5,525 nt of DNA from Prolixibacteraceae bacterium (GTDB taxonomy: Bacteria; Bacteroidota; Bacteroidia; Bacteroidales; Prolixibacteraceae), in assembly GCA_003457135.1 (NCBI GenBank), contig DMSQ01000020.1:624-6148 (forward strand), read 5' to 3'. The notes under the pieces were generated by a model that worked only from the letters and a program-made list of their open reading frames with translations, searched no databases and had not been told where the DNA came from. Below, one piece after another: positions 1 through 5,464 of this stretch. Within the stretch, counting starts at the first letter, position 1, and every line of letters starts with the position of its first letter. The position numbers and the translations under genes are program-made.

Positions 1-741
1 TTTATTTATTTGGGCGATAATGCACGCGCTCCTTACGGTTCACGTTCGTTCGAGGTAGTTTATGAATACACGCTTCAGTCGGTAGAAAAACTCTTCGAAA
101 TGGGCTGTAATCTGGTCATTTTGGCTTGCAATACCGCTTCTGCGAAAGCGTTACGTACCATCCAGCAAAACGACCTTCCGAAGTTTAGTCAAAACAAGAG
201 GGTTTTAGGAGTCATCCGTCCTGCGGTTGAATCCATCGGCCAATTTACCAGGAATGGACATGTGGGAATATTGGGCACTGTTGGAACCGTACTTTCAAAT
301 TCATACCCGATTGAGCTTGAAAAATGGGCGGGAGGAAAAGTTCTTAAAACTACACAGGAAGCTTGTCCAATATGGGTTCCGCTCGTCGAAAACAACGAAA
401 TAGATTCGCCTGGAACTGACTATTTTGTTGAGAAAAATATCAGGAACTTAATTGCAGCCGATCCCGAAATTGATTCTATTATTTTAGCATGCACACATTA
501 TCCTTTGTTACTACCGGTAATCAAAAAATTTGTTCCTGAAGGAGTTAAAATACTTGAGCAGGGGAAAGTTGTAAGCGCCAGTTTGGTTGAATATTTGAAA
601 CGACATCCTGAAATAGATGAAAAATGTTCCAAATCAGGAATTGTAAAATATTATTCCACCGAAAGTATTGATGTTTTTGAAAAGAATGCGACCACCTTTA
701 TTGGCAAGGAACTAAAAGGTGAGAAATTGACGCTAAAATAA
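1..741 (+). CDS. murI: Glutamate racemase MurI, 5'-truncated by the window edge
   Basis: Glutamate racemase interconverts L- and D-glutamate in the cytoplasm and supplies D-glutamate for MurD in peptidoglycan synthesis. The frame is open from base 1 (reading FIYLGDNARAPYG), so the gene starts upstream of the window; the TTG at 10 is an internal leucine codon, not a start. About 246 residues are visible and the stop is TAA at 739-741. The family is usually about 260-280 residues, so only the first few dozen are missing, including the DSGxGG motif that carries the catalytic aspartate. Both cysteines that act as the general acid/base pair are present: the ACNTASA motif (Cys codon 127-129) and the ACTHYPLL motif (Cys codon 490-492). 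The YLGDNARAPYG block and the GILGTVGTV block also fit the family. The gene converges on the minus-strand nucleotidyltransferase, with a shared terminator between them. The identification is firm; the true start cannot be seen. Confidence 0.96.
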   Translation, partial: FIYLGDNARAPYGSRSFEVVYEYTLQSVEKLFEMGCNLVILACNTASAKALRTIQQNDLPKFSQNKRVLGVIRPAVESIGQFTRNGHVGILGTVGTVLSNSYPIELEKWAGGKVLKTTQEACPIWVPLVENNEIDSPGTDYFVEKNIRNLIAADPEIDSIILACTHYPLLLPVIKKFVPEGVKILEQGKVVSASLVEYLKRHPEIDEKCSKSGIVKYYSTESIDVFEKNATTFIGKELKGEKLTLK

Positions 742-761
742 AAGTTGTGTTTGAGCTAAAT

Positions 762-802
762 AAAAAGTCAGGAAAAGAGCAAATCACTTATCCTGACTTT
801 TT
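762..802. terminator. Bidirectional rho-independent terminator between convergent genes
   Basis: A perfect 12-bp inverted repeat, aaaaagtcagga (762-773) against tcctgacttttt (791-802), encloses a 17-nt loop. Because the stem begins with an A-run and ends with a T-run, each strand reads as a hairpin ending in a U-tract. It lies 20 bp after the murI stop and 15 bp after the stop of the opposing nucleotidyltransferase, which is where a shared terminator would be expected. Confidence 0.85.
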
Positions 803-817
803 GATAATGTATTTTGA

Positions 818-1717
818 TTACCAAAGTTTATTCGGATAGACTCCCTGATTGGTTAATTTCTGAATTTGTTCTATTACAAAAGGCTTATCGTCCTGATAAG
901 TAACTCCAAACCAGGGTGAGTCTGCTTTTAAAACTTCAACTTCGGCTTTACCGGTTTTAATCATTTCGAAAACTACAGAAGGAATATAAAACTCCGATTT
1001 TGGGAGGTGAATATTCGATTCAAGAAATTCGATAAACTGATTTTCAATATTCCTGAATACCGACGGATGAAATCCCCAGAAATTCATTGAAACTGTTTCG
1101 TTGTTGCTCAAAGAAACAGCTTCATTATTTTGCGATTCACAAAGAATTGTTTCGCCTTCCTGTCGTATTTTATGGGTTTCAGTAATTTTTGTCAACAAAT
1201 TATTTTCGTCGGTTACACATAATCCCCTGGAGACGCTCCCAAAATCAGAAAGCGTTTTGTCGAGCTGATAACCAACCATCGAATATTTTTTTTCGTTATT
1301 TAGCTGTGAAAGGAAATCTGCAATAACCTTATAGGCTTGGGCTCCATAAAAATCGTCGGCATTAATTGTTGCAAAAGGTTCATGAATCACGTCTCTGGCC
1401 ATCAGCACCGCGTGACCGGTTCCCCATGGTTTTTCGCGGCCTTCGGGCAGTAAAAAGCCTTTAGGCAATTTATCTATTTCCTGATATACATACTCAATTT
1501 CTATCCTTCCAGCTAACTTTGATTCAAAGCGTGCCTTGAAATCACTTGCAAAGCTTTCGCGAATCACAAAAACTACTTTTTTAAACCCTGCACGTATTGC
1601 ATCGTAAATTGAGTATTCAAGAATCGTTTCTCCATTAGGACCAACAGGTTCAACCTGTTTAAGGCCTCCAAAACGACTACCCATTCCGGCAGCCAGAATT
1701 AATAAGGTTGGTTTCAT
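818..1717 (-). CDS. Sugar-phosphate nucleotidyltransferase (NTP_transferase family)
   Basis: This is a 299-residue enzyme that probably transfers a nucleotidyl group from an NTP to a sugar-1-phosphate, giving an NDP-sugar and pyrophosphate. The N-terminal Rossmann-like signature LAAGMGSRFGGLKQ (residues 8-21) binds the nucleotide. KPWGTGHAV (96-104) and INADDFYG (118-125) match the substrate loop and the Asp-containing metal site of the family, and NFWGF (212-216) and WFGVTYQDD (269-277) are later conserved-looking blocks. The start chosen is ATG at 1717 (MKPTLLIL), which puts the signature at the usual distance from the N-terminus. ATG at 1726, three codons earlier, is equally possible and has an A9 stretch just upstream. 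Reading to 1780 adds a poorly conserved-looking tail and would overlap the candidate promoter. The transporter lies upstream on the same strand, but a terminator and a promoter lie between them. Which nucleotide and sugar are used cannot be told from the sequence. Confidence 0.88.
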   Translation of the reverse strand: MKPTLLILAAGMGSRFGGLKQVEPVGPNGETILEYSIYDAIRAGFKKVVFVIRESFASDFKARFESKLAGRIEIEYVYQEIDKLPKGFLLPEGREKPWGTGHAVLMARDVIHEPFATINADDFYGAQAYKVIADFLSQLNNEKKYSMVGYQLDKTLSDFGSVSRGLCVTDENNLLTKITETHKIRQEGETILCESQNNEAVSLSNNETVSMNFWGFHPSVFRNIENQFIEFLESNIHLPKSEFYIPSVVFEMIKTGKAEVEVLKADSPWFGVTYQDDKPFVIEQIQKLTNQGVYPNKLW

Positions 1718-1748
1718 AAATTCCATTTTTTTTTTGTTCCAGATAATG

Positions 1749-1756
1749 CAAAAATA
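1749..1756 (-). promoter_or_regulatory. Candidate Bacteroidota promoter (-7 element) for the nucleotidyltransferase
   Basis: Read on the minus strand the bases are TATTTTTG, an exact match to the Bacteroidota housekeeping -7 consensus TAnnTTTG. They lie about 23 nt before ATG 1726 and about 31 nt before ATG 1717, leaving a short leader. I see no good -33 TTTG at the usual 19-21 nt spacing, and the surroundings are AT-rich, so the call rests on the -7 match, its position and the terminator that precedes it. Confidence 0.5.
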
Positions 1757-1811
1757 AACTTTTATATTTACTAAGAACATTATATGTGTTGATGGTTTAT
1801 TTAAAATAAGA

Positions 1812-1837
1812 AGAGGATGCTTTTTATGGCATCCTCT
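1812..1837 (-). terminator. Probable rho-independent terminator of the MFS transporter gene
   Basis: A perfect 9-bp stem, agaggatgc (1812-1820) with gcatcctct (1829-1837), closes an 8-nt loop. On the minus strand the hairpin is followed by TCTTATTTTAAA, an interrupted U-tract. It starts 28 bp after the transporter stop codon and lies ahead of the nucleotidyltransferase start. It suggests the two genes are at least partly separate transcription units. Confidence 0.7.
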
Positions 1838-1865
1838 CCCTGCTAAAATATTAGATGATAATTAT

Positions 1866-3188
1866 TTATGCTTTTTTCGGAAATCTTGTTTTTATTATAA
1901 AATAAAGAACAATAAAAACAACAATCAAAATAACTGGTAATACCGACATATTGCGCAGTGTGATTTGAGGCCCCGCAGTTTCGATTGATTTACCCATAAT
2001 TGGCAATACCATTGACGTGGCTACAAAACCAGCTCCTCCCAGAATTGACATGCCCAGTGCGCCGCTTTTGGGCACATATTCCGAAGCTACACCAATCATT
2101 GTCGGCCAGAAATAACAAACACCAACAGCAAAAACAGCGGCTGAAAGCAATGTCATTGCAGCACCGTCTGAAATACTAAGTAAAAACAAGCCAGCTGTGG
2201 CAATTACCGATGAGCCTAGTAAAACACCGGTTGGATTTAAACGATGGATTAAGCCACCGGCAAAAAAGCGTCCAACAGCCATAATTCCGGTTACTACCAC
2301 CAGAATAATCATTGGATTAATTCCATTGGTTTCCAGAAGTGCATTTATCCATTGTGTCGTTCCCAATTCTGTTGAAGCGGTCAATAACATAGCGAACAGT
2401 ATCAAAGGAAATAGCAGGCTTATTTTATTGATTGCCCGACCTTCAACAACAACCAATAATAAAATTACACCAACTGCAATATAAGGGTATATGCTGTCGA
2501 AATTTAAGCTCAGTGATGGAACAGATGCAACCAGAATCATTAGAATTACCGAAGCAATGATTGTAAACGGAGCTCCAATGTTTCGCATCATATCTTTATA
2601 CGAAACTCCACTTGTAACACGTTCTGTTTCTGGTATTTTTTGTCCAAAAAATAAGAACCCGTAAATCGCCAGAGGAATAAATAATAAGCTTACCAGGATT
2701 TCCCATTGCAAGTTAAGAGTATCCATAACAAACCAAGCTAGAACTCCGCCGATTACAATTCCTCCAGGGAACCAAACATGAAACCGGTTGAGCATCTTTG
2801 TTTTATTATTGGGGAATAATGTTGCAACGAGAGGATTACATGCTGCTTCAACACTTCCATTTCCGAAGCCAATAAAAACATTTGCAATAAATAATGATGT
2901 CATGTCTTTCGCCAATAGCAAAAGGATAATGCCAATAAAATGCATTCCAAAAGCTAACCAAACAATAGTTCTCGTTTTTACGATGTCGATAATAAACCCG
3001 CCTGCAAACATGGCCACTGCAAAGCCCCAAAACGCCGGGCCAAAAGCATAGCCAATTTGTTCTTTTGTTAATCCGTAGTCAGTCGAGAAAACACCTTCGA
3101 TTTTTGCCCTGATTGCAAAGGTGATGGCAGTAACCAATAGCGCCAGACAGGCTGCAATAAATAATCTTTTTTGATTTACATTTTCCAT
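1866..3188 (-). CDS. MFS transporter, probable sugar permease
   Basis: This is a 440-residue inner-membrane protein of the major facilitator superfamily with about 12 hydrophobic segments, the first at residues 9-26 and the last at about 414-432, ending in a basic tail (KTRFPKKA). The first half has a motif-A-like loop between helices 2 and 3 (GGFIIDIVKTRT, 63-74) and the sequence NPLVATLFP (118-126) followed by RFHVWFPGGIVIGG (135-148). This resembles the helix 4-5 region of the FucP/glucose-galactose permease group. The second half repeats a motif-A-like loop (GRFFAGGLIHRLNP, 306-319). The start is set at ATG 3188 (MENVNQKRLF), directly before the first helix. The frame stays open to 3329, but those extra 47 residues come from AT-rich upstream DNA and do not look like a natural N-terminus. 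Substrate is unknown; a sugar is favoured by the motif likeness and the adjacent nucleotidyltransferase. Proton symport would be usual for the family. Confidence 0.88.
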   Translation of the reverse strand: MENVNQKRLFIAACLALLVTAITFAIRAKIEGVFSTDYGLTKEQIGYAFGPAFWGFAVAMFAGGFIIDIVKTRTIVWLAFGMHFIGIILLLLAKDMTSLFIANVFIGFGNGSVEAACNPLVATLFPNNKTKMLNRFHVWFPGGIVIGGVLAWFVMDTLNLQWEILVSLLFIPLAIYGFLFFGQKIPETERVTSGVSYKDMMRNIGAPFTIIASVILMILVASVPSLSLNFDSIYPYIAVGVILLLVVVEGRAINKISLLFPLILFAMLLTASTELGTTQWINALLETNGINPMIILVVVTGIMAVGRFFAGGLIHRLNPTGVLLGSSVIATAGLFLLSISDGAAMTLLSAAVFAVGVCYFWPTMIGVASEYVPKSGALGMSILGGAGFVATSMVLPIMGKSIETAGPQITLRNMSVLPVILIVVFIVLYFIIKTRFPKKA

Positions 3189-3238
3189 AAGTTGCGATTT
3201 TTCTGAAGTTATAATTAGGTTATAGTTTTGTTGATTTG

Positions 3239-3246
3239 TAAATATA
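3239..3246 (-). promoter_or_regulatory. Weak candidate -7 promoter element for the MFS gene
   Basis: The minus strand reads TATATTTA here, 7 of 8 positions of TAnnTTTG, about 50 nt upstream of the transporter ATG at 3188. A TTCG lies about 18 nt further upstream as a poor -33 candidate. In DNA this AT-rich, such a match is weak evidence. Confidence 0.3.
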
Positions 3247-3389
3247 GAAAAAATCAGAACAGAACGAACCTCCCTCAAAAAGATTATAAAATTGGGTATT
3301 AAAAAAGGAGATGGTAATGCTATAAACAACTATAGCCCGATGTTACTCGAGCTTTTTAGGCAGAAATTATATAGTTTTTTCTAATTCAA

Positions 3390-3406
3390 AAAACCGGATT
3401 GGTTTT
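3390..3406 (-). terminator. Weak candidate terminator downstream of the TPR protein gene
   Basis: The minus strand reads AAAACC, loop AATCC, GGTTTT, then two further T. This is a 6-bp stem whose right arm merges into a six-T run. It lies about 205 bp beyond the stop codon of the minus-strand TPR gene and ahead of the transporter gene. The stem is short and low in GC, so it may not terminate efficiently. Confidence 0.3.
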
Positions 3407-3418
3407 CGATTTTACCTG

Positions 3419-3480
3419 GATTGAACTGAACAAGGACAAAAGAACAAGTATTAACCGAACGCCTGATCTGCAATAAGATA
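3419..3480. repeat. Imperfect direct repeat, copy 1 (about 62 bp)
   Basis: This shares three exact blocks in the same order with the copy at 3545-3608: tgaacaaggacaaa (3427-3440), agtattaac (3447-3455) and cctgatctg (3462-3470). Offsets of 127, 129 and 129 bp mean only small indels separate the copies, and the flanking bases also align (gattgaac against gatttgaat). Function is unknown. Confidence 0.75.
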
Positions 3481-3544
3481 CTTTATGTAGTAAGAACGAA
3501 TGATTTAAGTTAACAGACTCAAGATTTTTCAGTTAATCTGAACT

Positions 3545-3608
3545 GATTTGAATTGAACAAGGACAAATGAGAACCAGTATTAACTTTTTACCTGATCTGT
3601 AATGAATA
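3545..3608. repeat. Imperfect direct repeat, copy 2 (about 64 bp)
   Basis: This is the second copy of the 3419-3480 unit, with blocks at 3554-3567, 3576-3584 and 3591-3599. It ends about 5 bp short of the stop codon of the TPR protein gene and is separated from copy 1 by 64 bp. Confidence 0.75.
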
Positions 3609-3612
3609 TTTT

Positions 3613-5145
3613 TTAATTAATGTCTTCCAGTTTATTTAAGATTGCTACGGCTTTGGGCTGATAGAATCCTTTCTCGTTAGCTATTTTCTTGAATTGTTTG
3701 ATTGCCTTTTCACTTTCGCTGGTTTGCAGATAGCATAACCCGATGTACCATTCGGCCTGCTCTACGAAAAGGTTGTCTTTATTTACTACAACAGCCTGGT
3801 ATTCTTCGATGGCACGATGATATTTGCCCAGTTCCTGAAGGGTAACCCCCGAGTAAAAATGACCAACTGAATTGTCGTTATCCTTCGAAATCACTTCCTG
3901 CAATAGATTTAAAGCAGTTTCATACTCCTGGTTATTAAACTTTTGAAGGGCAATTGACAATGTTTTGTCTGCCTCGTTATTGGAGGATCTTGAAATCCCG
4001 GTTGTTTCATATTTTGCATAGAACTTCTGATAGACATCTCCTTCGGAGGTATATTTCGAGAGCAATCCGGTAATTCCCAGCAACAGTATCAAAGATGCAG
4101 CTACAACTGACAATGCAATCCTTCTGTGCCTGAATTTAAAGGCTATCGAGCGTTCTGCTTGTTTTTCATTTATATTGTCATTCGCGATATTTCCGAGTTT
4201 GGCTCTCAGTTGCATGATATCGCTTTCCTGGAGAGCTTTGTCAATATTTTTAACCAGCTCGATTTCAGCAGAAAGTTCCTTGTTGTCAGCAAATTCCGAC
4301 TCAAAAGAAGCCATTTCCGACTCGGAAAGCCTGTCGTATATATAGTCTTCTATTTCTTCAATTCTTGTAGTTGTCTGTAGTTCAGCTTTTTGAATTTTAC
4401 GAAGTGAAGCTCTTAATTCCATAATGTCATTCTCTGTCGCTGCGATGTCAATATCTTTATACAATTGAACATCTTTTGCAAGCTTGGAGTTAAATACCAG
4501 TTCTTCATCAAATTCGGCCCTTTCTTCAAGGCTCATCTGGTTGTTGATATAATCGTGAATTTCTTCGGTAGAGCGTGAATGTTCTGGCATGCTGGTGGCG
4601 ATCTGTTTCAGGTTAGCCCTGATATCCAGGACGTCGCTTTCTTCCAGAGCACTTTTAATCTCCTCAAAAAGAATATTTTCTAAAGGCGAGTAGAACTCTT
4701 CCTCGTTGGATGAGTCAGCAGATTCGGTTTGCTCTTTATAGAACTGGTGAATGTTTTCTTTTGCAGCAATATTGTGCTGGTAAAGGTGAATCTTTGGAAA
4801 AGATTGTGAAAAATTGATGATGTCTTCAGTGTTGACCGTACGACTGAAATTCTGTGCAGATGATGTCATTTCTTCAGCTAATCCAAAACTGAAAGAATCA
4901 GAAAAAATAAAATCTTGAGATTTATTTGTAATACCTTGATCGGCAGCTACTTTGTTCAGATTTTCACGCAAACTAACAATGTCTTGTTCCTGAACAGCTT
5001 GCAGAACTTCCAAATGAAGCTTTAATTCTTCGGCCAAGTCTGAATTGAGCTGTAATTCGAGCTCTAATTCACTTAACTCCGGTGCGGTCAGCTCGTTGTT
5101 AAGGTACTTGTCAATGGTTTCAAAATATTCCGATCTGCGTATCAT
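3613..5145 (-). CDS. Transmembrane protein with repeated anti-sigma-like modules and C-terminal TPRs
   Basis: This 510-residue protein is not a named family I can identify. Residues 8-320 hold four versions of one helical module: I-x-x-Y-(I/L), an acidic helical stretch with a short turn, then a closing motif (E-x-D-I-x-x-L-R-x-x-L). Modules 1, 3 and 4 (about 11-66, 196-251, 265-320) keep exactly 44 residues between the opening Ile and the closing Asp; module 2 (about 132-182) is degenerate and shorter. The opening part resembles the cytoplasmic domain of Bacteroidota anti-sigma factors but has no zinc-binding His/Cys set. KFRHRR (337-342) precedes one hydrophobic helix (343-362), so the modules should be cytoplasmic by the positive-inside rule and the C-terminus periplasmic. 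Three TPR units follow (about 392-423, 426-458, 460-493). There is no other good start near ATG 5145. The gene is 135 bp downstream of a double-glycine peptide gene on the same strand. A regulatory or scaffolding role at the membrane is inferred; no enzymatic motif is seen. Confidence 0.85.
   Translation of the reverse strand: MIRRSEYFETIDKYLNNELTAPELSELELELQLNSDLAEELKLHLEVLQAVQEQDIVSLRENLNKVAADQGITNKSQDFIFSDSFSFGLAEEMTSSAQNFSRTVNTEDIINFSQSFPKIHLYQHNIAAKENIHQFYKEQTESADSSNEEEFYSPLENILFEEIKSALEESDVLDIRANLKQIATSMPEHSRSTEEIHDYINNQMSLEERAEFDEELVFNSKLAKDVQLYKDIDIAATENDIMELRASLRKIQKAELQTTTRIEEIEDYIYDRLSESEMASFESEFADNKELSAEIELVKNIDKALQESDIMQLRAKLGNIANDNINEKQAERSIAFKFRHRRIALSVVAASLILLLGITGLLSKYTSEGDVYQKFYAKYETTGISRSSNNEADKTLSIALQKFNNQEYETALNLLQEVISKDNDNSVGHFYSGVTLQELGKYHRAIEEYQAVVVNKDNLFVEQAEWYIGLCYLQTSESEKAIKQFKKIANEKGFYQPKAVAILNKLEDIN
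4186..4806 (-). repeat. Three tandem 69-residue coding repeats within the TPR protein gene
   Basis: The closing-motif aspartates of modules 2, 3 and 4 are residues 171, 240 and 309, exactly 69 codons (207 bp) apart. The motif cores are SDVLDIRANL, NDIMELRASL and SDIMQLRAKL. The first module (QDIVSLRENL, Asp55) is 116 residues from the second, outside this phase. The pattern points to tandem duplication of one exon-like unit, with later decay of module 2. Boundaries are set from the phase, not from a sharp nucleotide junction. Confidence 0.7.
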
Positions 5146-5168
5146 CTTGCAATATATTAATGTTTTAC

Positions 5169-5182
5169 ATCGCTTTTGCGAT
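5169..5182. other. Small hairpin between the peptide gene and the TPR protein gene
   Basis: A perfect 5-bp stem, atcgc/gcgat, closes a 4-nt loop (AAAA on the minus strand), 24 bp before the ATG of the TPR protein gene. No U-tract follows on the minus strand, so it is unlikely to be a terminator. It could shape the leader of the downstream gene or a processed junction, but a 5-bp stem is weak evidence. Confidence 0.35.
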
Positions 5183-5248
5183 CACTTTTGATTGTTTCCT
5201 GCAGAACATATTATTCAATAAAACGGAATAATATAACCAGGAAATAAA

Positions 5249-5265
5249 TGAAAAATAAATTTTCA
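5249..5265 (-). terminator. Very weak AT-rich hairpin after the peptide gene
   Basis: The minus strand reads TGAAAA, loop TTTAT, TTTTCA, followed by TTTATTT, 16 nt after the peptide stop codon. The stem is almost entirely A-T. It might attenuate rather than stop transcription into the TPR protein gene. Confidence 0.25.
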
Positions 5266-5280
5266 GTTTTTTAGAGAAGA

Positions 5281-5409
5281 TTAGTTTAAATCAGCATAGG
5301 AATCTTCTGATTTGCCACCTTTTACTGAAGCAAGTTCTTCTGAAGTTAATACGTCGAAAGAGAAAGAAGCAAAATTTTTGGTTTCGTTGTTAGCAAATAA
5401 AGTTTTCAT
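5281..5409 (-). CDS. Short peptide precursor with a double-glycine leader
   Basis: A 42-codon gene, ATG at 5407-5409 and TAA at 5281-5283. An in-frame stop lies just upstream, so this ATG is the only good start. The segment LTSEELASVKGG (residues 21-32) fits the double-glycine leader consensus at each key position: Leu -12, Ser/Thr -11, Glu -8, Leu -7, hydrophobic -4 and Gly-Gly at -2/-1. Such leaders are cut by the C39 peptidase domain of peptide-exporting ABC transporters during secretion. Cutting after Gly32 would release the 10-residue core KSEDSYADLN, acidic, without cysteine and hydrophilic. That is unlike a pore-forming bacteriocin and more like a signal or a peptide used for another purpose. 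Ahead of the start is A-rich sequence (AACCAAAAGTA) with no Shine-Dalgarno, as is usual in Bacteroidota. The next gene on the strand is the transmembrane TPR protein, 135 bp away and possibly in the same transcript. No exporter or modifying enzyme is in the window. Confidence 0.78.
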   Translation of the reverse strand: MKTLFANNETKNFASFSFDVLTSEELASVKGGKSEDSYADLN

Positions 5410-5464
5410 TACTTTTGGTTTTAATGATTAATACTAGTTCTTAAATATCCTTGTTCGAGTGTTT

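Larger units (their letters stand above)
3189..3612. other. Intergenic region of 424 bp between the TPR protein and the MFS gene
   Basis: I see no convincing gene here. The region holds the leader and probable promoter of the transporter (3189 to about 3290), three short hairpins (3319-3336, 3390-3406 and 3529-3546) and a pair of imperfect direct repeats (3419-3480 and 3545-3608). The longest plus-strand ATG frame I noticed, at 3340, gives only 14 residues. No tRNA or recognised RNA family is apparent by eye. Confidence 0.6.

Noticed and set aside
189..395. Minus-strand open frame of 68 codons inside murI
   Set aside because: It lies fully antisense to strongly conserved murI coding sequence and its translation shows no recognisable motif.
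1718..1780. N-terminal extension of the nucleotidyltransferase (MFLVNIKVYF...)
   Set aside because: It overlaps a TAnnTTTG promoter match and an A-rich leader, and would push the nucleotide-binding signature away from its usual place near the N-terminus.
2197..3051. Open frames on the plus strand (2197-2484, 2788-3051) and in another minus frame (2848-3030) inside the transporter gene
   Set aside because: All overlap the clear MFS coding sequence; the translations are composition-driven shadows of hydrophobic codons.
3189..3329. N-terminal extension of the MFS transporter by 47 residues
   Set aside because: The first transmembrane helix starts shortly after Met at 3188; the extension comes from AT-rich non-coding-looking DNA and is not typical of the family.
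3319..3336. Hairpin gctata/tatagc as a terminator
   Set aside because: It is a 6-bp AT-rich stem without an adjacent U-tract on either strand; kept only as a mention in the intergenic entry.
3340..3384. Plus-strand mini-frame of 14 codons starting ATGTTACTC
   Set aside because: It is too short, with no leader motif or supporting context.
3419..3608. The direct repeats as a CRISPR array
   Set aside because: There are only two diverged copies of about 63 bp, longer and less exact than CRISPR repeats, with no further units and no cas genes.
4126..4380. Plus-strand open frame of 84 codons inside the TPR protein gene
   Set aside because: It is antisense to the phased repeat modules and shows no independent features.
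5447..5455. GAACAAGGA on the minus strand, also present in the two direct repeats at 3428 and 3555 on the plus strand
   Set aside because: The match is only 9 bases, in the opposite orientation, with no flanking similarity; chance is the simpler explanation.
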